Positions 53,391 to 61,354 of a stretch of 64,000 nucleotides of DNA are shown in pieces; positions within the stretch are counted from its first letter, which is position 1; each line of letters opens with the position of its first letter. The translations under genes and the position numbers were made by a program. The DNA is from Actinoplanes sp. L3-i22 (GTDB lineage: Bacteria > Actinomycetota > Actinomycetes > Mycobacteriales > Micromonosporaceae). Where the stretch lies: assembly GCF_019704555.1 (NCBI RefSeq), contig NZ_AP024745.1:4224501-4288500 (forward strand). The letters run 5' to 3'. The notes under the pieces were generated by a model. That model had not been told where the DNA came from. It saw only the letters and a list, made by a program, of their open reading frames with translations, and did not search any database.

Positions 53391-53419
53391 AAGGTAAAAC
53401 ATCTTTTACATCGAGTCAA
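53391..53419 (-). promoter_or_regulatory. Promoter with palindrome in its spacer
   Basis: Reading the minus strand, TTGACT (53419-53414) is 17 bases from TACCTT (53396-53391). The spacer and -10 are covered by GTAAAACATCTTTTAC (53394-53409), an inverted repeat with GTAAAA arms. Transcription would start at about the ATG. Confidence 0.6.
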
Positions 53420-53477
53420 AGATTCTTGACATGATCCCGTGCGACAGAATGGGTGATCACGGGGGAGAGGTGGACCG

Positions 53478-54665
53478 ATGCGGGAACCAGCGGTGTTCAC
53501 GGCGGCGCGCGCCGGTGACCTGCCGGCGCTGCGGTGGGTGCTGGACGAGGATCCGGCGGCAGCGACCGCGCGTGGCTGGATGGGCGAGACGCCGCTGCAC
53601 TGCGCGGTCCGGTCCGGCGACGTCGAGATGGTCGCGCTGCTGCTGGCGGCGGGCGCCGATGCGTCCGTATGCGACAATGGCGGCAGTAGCCCGGCGCACC
53701 TCGCGCGTGCCCGCGGCCTGGCCCTGGATGCTCCGCTCACCGAGCCCATGGATCCGGGCACCGTGGTCGCGAGCGCGCAGTCCGCGTTGCGTGTCAGCGG
53801 CGCCGGGCGCACCGCCTTCGACGTCGCCGGGCACGCGACCCTGGTCCGCTGGGGCCTCGACAAGATGTGGCCGGAAGTGATCGTCGCGACCGAGCACGCC
53901 GCGATCGGCGACCTCGCGGTTCATCCGAGCCGCCCACTGGTCGCGGTCGCGCCGACCGAGGGCCCGGTCGAGCTGCGCGGCGACGACTTCGCGAACCCGC
54001 AGCTGATCCACGAGCTGTGCGACATCACCGCCCTGGCGTTCTCGCCCGACGGCCGGCTGCTGGCCGCGGCCGGGGGCCTCGAACGGATCATGCTGTTCGA
54101 CCTGCAGACGCGGAGGATCACCGCCGACGCGGAGGCCGGCGAGCGCAACGGCTCGGTGGCGTTCTCGCCCGACGGGACGCTGCTCGCGACGACCTGCTCA
54201 TTTCAAACCGGGGCGCACGTACGCGTCGACCGGGTCACCGACGACGGCGCCCTGGAGCCCCTCGCGCGGATCGAGCGGGCGGCCCGCGACACGATCCCGG
54301 CCGCCGTCTTCGCGCCGGACGGCCGCTACCTGGTGATCTGGGAGACCTCCGGAATCATCGACAAGCGGGACACCTCCGGCTACCGCGGCGACCTGCTGCT
54401 GACCGACACCGACGGGTTCGTCGTCTGGCAGCGCCGGGTCGAGGTCGACGGCGGGCCGCAGTACTGGATCACCACACCGTGCCTGAGTCGCGACGGCGCG
54501 AGCATCGCACTCGGGCTCGACGGCGTGCTCCTGCGGTTCCGGACCAACGACGGCACGCCGTTGCCGTCCCGGCGCATCGACGGCAACGCCATCGCGGTGG
54601 CTACCGCCGGTCGGCGCCTGATCGTCGCCACCGACCGGTCCCTGCTGTCGATCAAGGCGAGCTAG
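53478..54665 (+). CDS. Ankyrin-repeat protein with WD40-like propeller
   Basis: A 395-residue soluble protein. Residues about 5-80 hold two to three ankyrin repeats (PLHCAVRSGDVEMVALLLAAGADA is the clear one). Residues about 130-390 show propeller-type repeats (ALAFSPDGRLLAAAGG, VAFSPDGTLLATTCS, AVFAPDGRYLVIWE). Ankyrin-propeller fusions suggest a protein-binding adaptor; none is well studied. ATG 53478 follows GGGAGAGG. TTGACA at about 53428 may be a -35. The 3' end overlaps the convergent TetR gene by 14 bases. Confidence 0.78.
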   Translation: MREPAVFTAARAGDLPALRWVLDEDPAAATARGWMGETPLHCAVRSGDVEMVALLLAAGADASVCDNGGSSPAHLARARGLALDAPLTEPMDPGTVVASAQSALRVSGAGRTAFDVAGHATLVRWGLDKMWPEVIVATEHAAIGDLAVHPSRPLVAVAPTEGPVELRGDDFANPQLIHELCDITALAFSPDGRLLAAAGGLERIMLFDLQTRRITADAEAGERNGSVAFSPDGTLLATTCSFQTGAHVRVDRVTDDGALEPLARIERAARDTIPAAVFAPDGRYLVIWETSGIIDKRDTSGYRGDLLLTDTDGFVVWQRRVEVDGGPQYWITTPCLSRDGASIALGLDGVLLRFRTNDGTPLPSRRIDGNAIAVATAGRRLIVATDRSLLSIKAS

Positions 54666-55233
54666 GGGTCACCTGGCCGATCAGCATGGTGAGCAGTTCG
54701 TCGCCGGTGACCTGCCACTTCTCGGCGGTCAGGTGGCCGTTGTTCTCCATCGCGACCACGCCCTGCACGCCGGCCATCAGCAGCGCGCCGATCGGGCGGG
54801 CCCGCTGCGGATCGCCGACCACGTCCGCGACCAGCGACAGGAACAGGTCGTGGGTGCGCGAGACCGCGGCCATCGCGTCGGGGGTCTCCGCGGTCGGCGC
54901 GGTGAACATCAGCGCGTAGGCGTGCGGGCGGGCCCGGCCGACCTGCATCAGCCCGGCCAGCGCCCGGTGCAGCCGCTCGGCCGGCGATCCGCCCTGCTCG
55001 GCGAGCAGGGCGTCGAGCTGCGCGCCGATCGCCTCCCAGCTCTCGGTCGCCACCGCGGCGAGCAGGTGGTCCTTGTCCGGGAAGTGCCCGTAGGGCGCGC
55101 TGCGCGACACCCCGGCGCGGGCGCCCACCGCCCGCAGGGTCACCGCGTCGGGTCCGCCCTCGTCGAGCAGGTCGGCCGCCGCGTCGATCAACGTGCGCCG
55201 CGTGGCCGCCGCGCTCTCCACCCTGGTCACCAC
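54652..55233 (-). CDS. TetR-family regulator
   Basis: About 193 residues. The N-terminal helix-turn-helix reads TLIDAAADLLDEGGPDAVTLRAVGARAGVSRSAPYGHFPDKDHLLAAV, a typical TetR DNA-binding domain. The C-terminal helical ligand domain resembles the WHG-type group. GTG 55233 is taken as start; GTG 55230 and 55269 are alternatives. It is divergent from an SDR gene, and copies of TGAC-n3-GTCA in the shared region are its likely operators, giving autoregulation and control of the SDR gene. Confidence 0.92.
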   Translation of the reverse strand: MVTRVESAAATRRTLIDAAADLLDEGGPDAVTLRAVGARAGVSRSAPYGHFPDKDHLLAAVATESWEAIGAQLDALLAEQGGSPAERLHRALAGLMQVGRARPHAYALMFTAPTAETPDAMAAVSRTHDLFLSLVADVVGDPQRARPIGALLMAGVQGVVAMENNGHLTAEKWQVTGDELLTMLIGQVTPSSP

Positions 55234-55247
55234 GCCGGCAAATCTAC

Positions 55248-55316
55248 CTGACGTTGTCAGACGTCTCACTTGACATTGTCAGCTGAAAAGCTAGTCTCGT
55301 TCATATGACAACGTCA
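55248..55316. promoter_or_regulatory. Three TGAC-n3-GTCA operator copies between TetR and SDR genes
   Basis: CTGACGTTGTCAG at 55248-55260, TGACATTGTCA at 55271-55281 and TGACAACGTCA at 55306-55316. The second overlaps a TTGACA -35 element of the SDR promoter and the third covers the SDR start codon. Centres are 22 and 35 bases apart. TAGTCT at 55292-55297 may be the -10. Confidence 0.7.
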
Positions 55317-56192
55317 GATGAACAGCTGATCCTGATCACCGGCGCCTCCACCGGCATGGGCGCCGCCACCGCCCGCGAGCTGGCCCGGCGCGGCTACCAC
55401 GTGCTGGCCGGCGTCCGCCGCCAGGCCGACGCCGACGCGCTGCGCACCACCGGCGTGGAGCCGGTACTGCTCGACATCACCGAGCCGGAGCAGATCGAGG
55501 CGATCACCCGCCGCATCGCCGACGACCCGGCGGGCCGCCCGCTGCGCGCCGTGATCAACAACGCCGGGATCGCGGTCAACGCACCCGTCGAGCTGCTGTC
55601 CATGCCCGAGTGGCGGCACCAGTTCGAGGTGAACCTCTTCGGGCACATCGCGGTCACCAAGGCCGTGCTGCCCGCCCTGCACGCCAGCTCCGGGCGGGTG
55701 GTGAACATCAGCTCGATCGGCGGCAAGGTGGCGATGCCGACCTACGGGGCCTATGCCGGGGCCAAGTTCGCGATGGAGGCGATGAGTGATGCGCTGCGCC
55801 GCGAACTCGCCCCGCATGGGGTGCAGGTCGTGGTCGTGGAACCCGGCGGGGTGCGCACCGAGATGACCGGGCGTGGCATCGAGCGGATGAACGAGACCGT
55901 CGCCGCGATGACCGCCGTCGAGCGCGGGCGCTACGGCGGGCTGCTGCAGGCGGTCATCAGCCACGCTACGGCGTTCACCAAGTCGGGGCTGTCCGCCGAG
56001 GCCGCCGGCCGGATCATCGCCGAGGCCGCGACGGCTCGCCGCCCGCGCACCCGCTACACGATCGGCCGCGACGCCGCCATGCTCACCCGCCTGTCCCGGA
56101 TCCTCTCCGACCGACTGCTCGACCGGCTGCTGGCCGCCGACCTGCGCCCACACTTCCCGAAGGGACAGCAGGCCACCGCGGTCGCCCACTGA
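55305..56192 (+). CDS. SDR-family NAD(P)-dependent oxidoreductase
   Basis: A 295-residue classical short-chain dehydrogenase. The cofactor motif TGASTGMG is at residues 13-20, NNAG near 86-89, catalytic Ser in NISSIGG near 138, and YAGAK gives the Tyr/Lys pair near 151-155. The substrate is unknown; the TetR link suggests induction by a small molecule that it metabolises. The ATG is part of the third operator copy and the promoter spacing predicts a leaderless transcript. Converges with a methyltransferase-like gene. Confidence 0.93.
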   Translation: MTTSDEQLILITGASTGMGAATARELARRGYHVLAGVRRQADADALRTTGVEPVLLDITEPEQIEAITRRIADDPAGRPLRAVINNAGIAVNAPVELLSMPEWRHQFEVNLFGHIAVTKAVLPALHASSGRVVNISSIGGKVAMPTYGAYAGAKFAMEAMSDALRRELAPHGVQVVVVEPGGVRTEMTGRGIERMNETVAAMTAVERGRYGGLLQAVISHATAFTKSGLSAEAAGRIIAEAATARRPRTRYTIGRDAAMLTRLSRILSDRLLDRLLAADLRPHFPKGQQATAVAH

Positions 56193-56250
56193 ACCACCGA
56201 TGCCGGCCGCGATGGATGCTCACGTTGCCGAGCAGCGCCTGGCATTCTCG

Positions 56251-56868
56251 TCACCGGAGGAAGGTGAACCAGTGGCGGCCGGGTTCGAACGGGCGCGGTG
56301 CGGTGGCGAGTCGATGGACGCCGACCGACCAGGTCTCGTTCTCCGGGGCGACGAAGGCGACCTCGTCGAAGCCCGCACCCGCGAACCAATCCCGGATGGC
56401 GGGCGTGAGGTCGGGTTCGCGGCGGTGGCGGGTCCACACCACTTCGGCTCCGGGGGCGCACAGCTCGGGCGCTGCCTCGATGGTTGCCCGCACGTCGGCG
56501 TCGCTGATGTTGCCGAAGATGCCGCAGAGCAGCACCAGGTCGGCGGGGACGGCGTGCGCGTAGACGTCGCTGCGGGCCGCGTCGGCCCGCACGACCTCGA
56601 TCGCTGACGGCAGGGGCTCGGCGGCTTCCCGGGCTCGGGCTGCCAGGGTGGCGTCGTATTCGACCAGCAGGGCGCTGACCCGAGCGGCGTCCTTGCGCCC
56701 GGCCAGAACGCCGAGCAGATCGCGGCCGTCGCCGGCACAGGCGCTGATTACTCGTACCGAATCGGGGTTGGTGTTGGTTAAATGCCTTTCGATCTGGTTT
56801 TGGACGGCGGTGAGTCGGCCGGCCAGGCCGGCGTAGGCGTCGTGCCACTGCAACCAGTCGGTGCTCAT
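56251..56868 (-). CDS. SAM-dependent methyltransferase-like protein
   Basis: About 205 residues with a class I methyltransferase core: motif I VISACAGDGRDLLG near residue 43, the acidic strand-2 end VEYD near 70, VRADAA near 93, and PADLVLLCGIFGNI near 108. N-terminal WLQWHDAYAGLAGRL and C-terminal RHWFTFLR frame the domain. ATG 56868 has GGTGAG nine bases upstream; ATG 56892 is eight codons earlier. The acceptor substrate is unknown. Convergent with the SDR gene. Confidence 0.8.
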   Translation of the reverse strand: MSTDWLQWHDAYAGLAGRLTAVQNQIERHLTNTNPDSVRVISACAGDGRDLLGVLAGRKDAARVSALLVEYDATLAARAREAAEPLPSAIEVVRADAARSDVYAHAVPADLVLLCGIFGNISDADVRATIEAAPELCAPGAEVVWTRHRREPDLTPAIRDWFAGAGFDEVAFVAPENETWSVGVHRLATAPRPFEPGRHWFTFLR

Positions 56869-56892
56869 GAGGAGCTGCTCACCAGCCTTCAT

Positions 56893-57244
56893 CGTCGATC
56901 AATAGGACGCCGCTTCACGCATGATGACAGGTCACGAGTCGTGCGAGCATGGGCCGGTGAGCGAGTTGGCGCGGCAGGTTGCGGCGGCCGTCGGCCGGTT
57001 GTCGTCCGGCCATGGAGTCGTTCCGTTTGCACAGTTCCGAACGGCTCTCGCTCGGCGTACGTGCCGGCCGGCACCGGGGTAGCGCTTTCCGCTGGTGGGG
57101 ATGTGACGGTGTAGTGCGCCGGTGGCTCGTGGCGGTCCTGCGTCGGGCTCGGAACGCCGCAGGTCAGTGGAAGGTCCTGACGTGCGCGCCGACTGCCTCC
57201 GAGTCGGTGGGGCTGTTGTTCTTTCTCGCCTTTAGCATCCATGC
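56893..57244. other. Gap with a possible gene relic
   Basis: About 350 bases without a credible gene. A plus-strand GTG frame at 56957-57082 encodes SELARQVAAAVGRLSS and continues to a TAG after 41 codons; it looks protein-like and could be the start of a broken gene. CCGACT and AGTCGG near 57190-57208 form a small hairpin. Confidence 0.35.
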
Positions 57245-57796
57245 GTGGTCAACAGCCCTGACAGACCCGGCCCAACTGACGGCCAGGTTGAGGTGCCCGA
57301 TCCGGTGGCGGTACTCCGGAGCACCCAGTGGGCCGCTCTGGAGCATGCTCGGGGCCGTGCCGATGGCGTTGTCACCCTGTTGAGGCAGCTGATCGACGAG
57401 GACCCTGACATCCGAACGGCCGCTTTGGAGGTGCTTGAGCTGGTCACCCATCAGAACAGCATCTACTCGGCGACCGCGCCCGTGGCCCTCTATGTCGCCG
57501 GGATCCTGGGTGACGCACGGACCGTGCCTGTCATTAAGACCTATCCCGCCTGGCGCGACGAGTCCGGCTGCCTTCGTGTCGTTCTGTTGGACTTTCTCGG
57601 CGGCGTGGCGGAGGACGTCGGCGACGAGACAGTAGGAGCTGCAGCCGGAGCCGGCTATCGGATGGAGGACGATCCGGCAGTCACCGCCGGTTTGCTCGTT
57701 GTCGGCGTAGGACGGCGTGCACCGTGGAGGCGGCCATGCCGACCTGGTCGGCGATCGGGACTGGGCCCAGGCGGCGTTTGCGGCGCAGGTGCATGA
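57245..57796 (+). pseudogene. HEAT-like repeat protein, 3' end replaced by transposase remnant
   Basis: From GTG 57245 the frame encodes about 148 residues of helical-repeat type (VVTLLRQLIDEDPDIRTAALEVLELV, APVALYVAGILGDARTVPVI), like PBS-lyase/HEAT proteins. From about 57685 the open frame continues to TGA at 57796 only through antisense of an IS481-type transposase fragment, so the tail is not native and the gene is likely truncated. The original product may have been a small regulatory or immunity protein. Confidence 0.55.
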
Positions 57797-57985
57797 TCTT
57801 GCGGACCATCGGCGCGGGCATGAGGTTCGGTTGCCGGTGCGGCCGCGACGACCGGTCGGCCATGCCGGCAGCGCCTTCGGCACGGTAACGGGCGGCCCAT
57901 TTCGCGGCGGTACGCCAGGACACGAAGGCCTCCGGTGCTGATCAGTGGTTTCTCGACAACTCCACTGCAGCGCGGGAGGCCTTCA
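57681..57985 (-). mobile_element. IS481-family transposase remnant
   Basis: The minus-strand frame 57923-57681 encodes TAAKWAARYRAEGAAGMADRSSRPH, then RKIMHLRRKRRLGPVPIADQVGMAASTVHAVL, the N-terminal helix-turn-helix part of IS481 transposases. The catalytic DDE part is absent, and the beginning is broken at about 57930. Inverted arms GAAGGCCTCC (57924-57933) and GGAGGCCTTC (57975-57984) enclose the broken 5' side. The element cannot move on its own. Confidence 0.8.
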
Positions 57986-58306
57986 TCGTTCATAAAACCA
58001 GGCCATGATCGTCAGATCGAGTGGTCACACTTCCTCGACCAACGTCCCCGGACATCACACCTAGAAGCACGCGCTACTGCCGTTTGCGCGACGGCGGCAC
58101 GAAGATCAGATGGCGTCTCGTCGCTTCCAATTACGACCGTGACGCCTGCCAGAATGCCCTAATCCCTATCCTCGTCGGCACCACCTGGCGAAAGATCAAA
58201 TAAGACTTGAATCGAGTTCCACCTGAGGCCAGGAATTCACCCTGGAGCTACTGCTGTTGTTCAACAGTGCCACAATGGAGGTGAGCCTACTGAGGGGTTT
58301 TACCGC
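57924..58306. other. Low-GC gap after the transposase remnant
   Basis: Starts with a stem-loop (outer 10-bp arms as above, inner AGTGG/CCACT). A plus-strand frame, GTG 58021 to 58203, encodes 60 residues (RYCRLRDGGTKIRWRLV in the middle) with a composition unlike the host genes; it may be a remnant or a small foreign gene. No other feature is recognised before the next gene. Confidence 0.35.
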
Positions 58307-59485
58307 ATGCGGTCGAATATCATCAAACTGGCAATCTATCTTGCCGCCGTAATGGCAATCCTCGTTTTCCTATTTCCGGTTTACGGCGAGTTCGTTAGGA
58401 TTGACGAGCCGCGACGCTGGGAGGCCGGGGACGGAGTCTACTTGATCGTGCCTGATCCACTCTTGTACTCGCACGTTGAAATGACGTTTGACTATGTTCC
58501 TTCCAGCAATAGTGACGCCGATCGAGACCTCTCGGGCGTCGACAATTTGACCATCTCGGTCGGTGGCCTATGGAATAAAGGCGTAACACTTCCGGACCTG
58601 CCCCTAGCTTTTTCCGGGCAGGCGGCAAACCTGGTTGACGAGTGTCATGCATCGCTGGGACTTGGGGCGAAGATCGGGCAGCGAGGGAGCCGGACCAACG
58701 AAGCTTCGATCGTTGCTGCAGCCTCGGAGGATCCTACTGGCCAAAAGCCGGTTCGCTGGCTCTCCATCAGAGTCGATGATCCGAACTCTGACCCTCTCGT
58801 TGCCGGTGCCACTTCGGCAACCTTCGATGCGGTTGTCGAGTGTCCGATCAGAACACATGAAGTATGGCGACAGAGTAGCGGCAAGCTAAATCTCTACGCT
58901 CCGCCAGCGCAAGTACTGACCCTCGAGCCAATCGGAATCGGCGAGAGCCGGGCGGTCAAACGCAAGGTGGGCGTTCGCCACTGCGTGAGCGTTAACTACG
59001 TCGAGCGCCCGGGCGTCGTTCCGGTTTACCTCTTCCCGCAACGCTTGCAGAAGGAGGAGCGAGACCGGGTATCGTGGCGAAACTGCAAGACGAATAAATT
59101 CGCGGAGCGTGAAGATGGCGACTTTGTAGATACGCTCGAGACCGTCCATTCGGTCGGTAGCAACCCCAACGTCAATGTGTATGGGACACAGGCGGTCGCT
59201 GTTCGCGTCTCGATAGAGGAGACCGCTCGGCAGGATTGGCTCAATCGGAATCTATTTCTGGCCGGCATCGGTTTGGGCATCGCAGGCAACTTCCTCGCGG
59301 AGGCCTTCGGCCTCCTAATCGCGATTGTCGAAGAGATTGCGCCCCCGACATGGAGAAAGCTCCGCGTCCAGGCTTTTGCACTGCGTTCCCGGCTCCACCA
59401 GAGCCTTAGCCAAGCGGCCAGGGCATTTCCGCATCGGCTTGGCTCGTTTTGGCGCAGGATTACTAGTCGCAAGAAAGACAAATGA
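58307..59485 (+). CDS. Orphan membrane protein with external domain, low-GC gene
   Basis: A 392-residue protein. TM1 is at residues 7-26 and a second TM segment at about 312-340, so the 280 residues between lie outside; the basic tail (about 345-392, ending SRKKDK) is cytosolic. No family is recognised. The external part has several Cys (DECHAS, VECPIR, RHCVSV, WRNCKT) that could form disulfides. The codon use is clearly less GC-rich than the rest of the window, indicating recent acquisition. GAGGGG lies about 10 bases before the ATG. Confidence 0.75.
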   Translation: MRSNIIKLAIYLAAVMAILVFLFPVYGEFVRIDEPRRWEAGDGVYLIVPDPLLYSHVEMTFDYVPSSNSDADRDLSGVDNLTISVGGLWNKGVTLPDLPLAFSGQAANLVDECHASLGLGAKIGQRGSRTNEASIVAAASEDPTGQKPVRWLSIRVDDPNSDPLVAGATSATFDAVVECPIRTHEVWRQSSGKLNLYAPPAQVLTLEPIGIGESRAVKRKVGVRHCVSVNYVERPGVVPVYLFPQRLQKEERDRVSWRNCKTNKFAEREDGDFVDTLETVHSVGSNPNVNVYGTQAVAVRVSIEETARQDWLNRNLFLAGIGLGIAGNFLAEAFGLLIAIVEEIAPPTWRKLRVQAFALRSRLHQSLSQAARAFPHRLGSFWRRITSRKKDK

Positions 59486-59986
59486 CTCTTCCGTCAAACC
59501 TTGCTGGATTTAGTCGCGTGCACTCTCGTAGCCGCAGAGCGGGCGCGCCGGTCTACCGGACTCGAACCGGCTCATGCCTCCGCGGGCGAACCCGCCTCTT
59601 GGGCAACATGATTGAACATGACGCACCCTTCCCATGTGCCTTTGCCCGGCGCGCGGAAGGACGGTACCGCATGGTGCGACGGGGAGCGCCAGCCCATCTG
59701 AGCGGCGTCCTCTTCTGCCGCGATCCGCGCGCAAGAAACTTCTCCAATCCGTAGCTCAGCATAGTCATCGCAGACTTATTGCCTGGCGTTGATCCACCAG
59801 GTCACAACGTCGCTTCCTGCCGGGTGCGGCCCCGTTTGCCGGCAGCAGGTGAAGTCATCACTTCTTCGGCGCACTGGGAGAAGGGGTTCCGTGGCAAACG
59901 GACAGACCTCATTGGCAACGGACAAGTCGGCTCTGGGACGAATACAGTGATTGAGGTCCTGCGGTGGGTGCCGCTACCGTGGCGTG
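59486..59986. other. Non-coding stretch with a tRNA-like fold
   Basis: About 500 bases with no credible coding frame. Its only recognisable content is the tRNA-like element listed separately. The remainder is mixed-composition sequence without promoters or repeats that I can identify. Confidence 0.4.
59543..59654 (-). ncRNA. tRNA-like folded element, possibly a degenerate tRNA or attachment site
   Basis: On the minus strand, 9-base end arms GCGCGCCGG and CCGGCGCGC pair. Between them are GCAC/GTGC (D-arm-like), CATG/CATG around loop TTCAAT (anticodon-like, containing UCA), a long variable-type arm (GCGGG-TTCG-CCCGC inside TGCC/GGCA) and a T arm GCCGG-TTCGAGT-CCGGT. The layout resembles a class II or selenocysteine-type tRNA. 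But the anticodon loop has six bases, three extra bases follow the T arm, and no CCA is encoded, so a functional tRNA is doubtful. Confidence 0.3.
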
Positions 59987-60277
59987 ATGATCGACCTGCA
60001 GGTGCGCAGCGAATCTGACCAGATCTTGGCCAGTTCACCAGGATTCGAATGGACCCAAGAGCTCATCGATCTGGATCCTGCGGCGTTTCCGATGCTCGCT
60101 GGGCTCTGCGCTTACCTCGATACTGTCTTCAACCAGCGCCAGATCCCCCTCCTGCTGGCAGAGTTGGAGCAGCTCCCGAACGGCCTGATTCCTGAACCCG
60201 CTCGTGCCGTGGTCCGCCGGTTCTCGACCGTGGTCATGGAAGGCCAACATCTGTACCTGTGGTTCTGCGGCGACTGA
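59987..60277 (+). CDS. Small acidic hypothetical protein
   Basis: A 96-residue soluble protein starting MIDLQVRSESDQIL, then WTQELIDLDPAAFPMLAGLC and a C-terminal VVMEGQHLYLWFCGD. No family is recognised. Size, acidity and neighbourhood are like immunity-type proteins, but this is only suggestive. No clear Shine-Dalgarno. Convergent with the next gene. Confidence 0.55.
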   Translation: MIDLQVRSESDQILASSPGFEWTQELIDLDPAAFPMLAGLCAYLDTVFNQRQIPLLLAELEQLPNGLIPEPARAVVRRFSTVVMEGQHLYLWFCGD

Positions 60278-60280
60278 TCG

Positions 60281-60303
60281 GACGCTTCGCTCCGAAGTGC
60301 GTC
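60281..60303. terminator. Hairpin between convergent genes
   Basis: GACGCTTCG pairs with CGAA-gt-GCGTC over a three-base loop, with a two-base bulge, exactly between two convergent stops. Probably a bidirectional terminator. Confidence 0.45.
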
Positions 60304-60733
60304 AATCCTGCACGAGCGCGAACCACTGCCCGGAGACCACTTCCCGAAGCGCCCCGGCTTCGGCCAGATAGCGGCACGCCGCAATCACGTCCGTATTCTG
60401 CAGCCCGCCATCGTCGGCTTCGCCAAGGAACCATCTAACGCGCCAAGCGTCGAACGCCTCCACCTGGTCGCCCGTCGCCGGATCGACAACCAGATCGACA
60501 TCGACTTCGCGCCCGTCATCAGCAATCATCCGGCAACCTACACCGTGAACGGCATACTGGATGCCGCCACGGGTCACCCCTTCGCGGGGCAATTCCCGAG
60601 CCGACCGAACCGCAGAGAGCAGGGTCGCCACGTCCGCGATCGGCGCTAAATCTTGGAACAGACGTCCTCGAATCTCACGCAGGGCGTCAGCGAATCGCCG
60701 AACCTCCCGGATGGCAGCAACATCGTCGATCAC
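60302..60733 (-). CDS. Hypothetical protein, possibly DUF6896-like
   Basis: A 143-residue soluble protein beginning with helices (AAIREVRRFADALREIRGRLFQDL), then a beta part with GGIQYAVHGVGCRMIADDGREVDVDLV and a C-terminal helical part (NTDVIAACRYLAEAG). The central HGVGCR...DVD pattern is like DUF6896 proteins, often found near polymorphic toxin loci; I am not certain of this match. GTG start. Convergent with the 96-residue gene and divergent from the next. Confidence 0.6.
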   Translation of the reverse strand: MIDDVAAIREVRRFADALREIRGRLFQDLAPIADVATLLSAVRSARELPREGVTRGGIQYAVHGVGCRMIADDGREVDVDLVVDPATGDQVEAFDAWRVRWFLGEADDGGLQNTDVIAACRYLAEAGALREVVSGQWFALVQD

Positions 60734-60865
60734 ATACCTGAGTATGCGAGGTCAACGGATCAGCGCCGGACGCCGCCCAAGAACCCAGCGCTCCTTGACG
60801 AAGACCGCGCAGCTATTGATCTGGCTGGCGCTGCTCGGGGATCGAGCTGCGGGCATGATGTTGCG

Positions 60866-61273
60866 ATGCAACCTGTAGTGCTTGACGGATTTTTCCAACT
60901 TTGGACGTACGGCGTGGGGCACTCTCAGCTCGTACTTCGCGCGCAGGTGCCCGGGCGCGACGAGGACGAGATCGACGTGCTGTTCGAAGGGGTGCGAGCC
61001 ATCAAGCTGCGCATGTCGTACAAGGGGCTGGTGATCCGGACGGCCGATGCGTCCACCCGTGCTCGGATGCTGGACTACGCCGGCGTGCCGGAGTTTCTGC
61101 GGCAGAGGGAGCTCTGCCTGACCCTGCCGGCGGAGGACGATGGATTCGTTGTCTGCGCCAAGGCCACGGTTCTTACGGGCAAGCGGTCAGGTGATCAGTC
61201 CGGTTGGCGCTTGCCGGAGCCGGCCACGGTTCTGCACACATTGACCAGCCCGGATCAGGTACCGACCGAATAG
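60866..61273 (+). CDS. Hypothetical protein, 135 residues
   Basis: No family is recognised. A soluble protein beginning MQPVVLDGFFQLWTYGVGHSQL, with a beta-rich first half (VLRAQVPGRDEDEIDVLFEGV, KGLVIRTADA) and RQRELCLTLPAEDDGFVV later. ATG 60866 is taken because the preceding open frame lacks protein-like composition. One of a series of small unknown genes here; may be an immunity-type or accessory protein. Confidence 0.55.
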   Translation: MQPVVLDGFFQLWTYGVGHSQLVLRAQVPGRDEDEIDVLFEGVRAIKLRMSYKGLVIRTADASTRARMLDYAGVPEFLRQRELCLTLPAEDDGFVVCAKATVLTGKRSGDQSGWRLPEPATVLHTLTSPDQVPTE

Positions 61274-61354
61274 CAGGCGAGCAGTACACATTTCGCATCC
61301 GGGTGGCCAGGCTTGACGCCACAGAACGAGCGTAAGGCCGGGTATCCGCGCCGC

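Noticed and set aside
57655..57993. Single minus-strand gene of 112 codons across the transposase remnant
   Set aside because: The transposase homology is in another frame; this frame lacks homology and runs antisense into the HEAT-like gene.
59543..59654. Annotating a functional tRNA gene
   Set aside because: Six-base anticodon-type loop, extra bases after the T arm and no CCA; kept only as a tRNA-like element.
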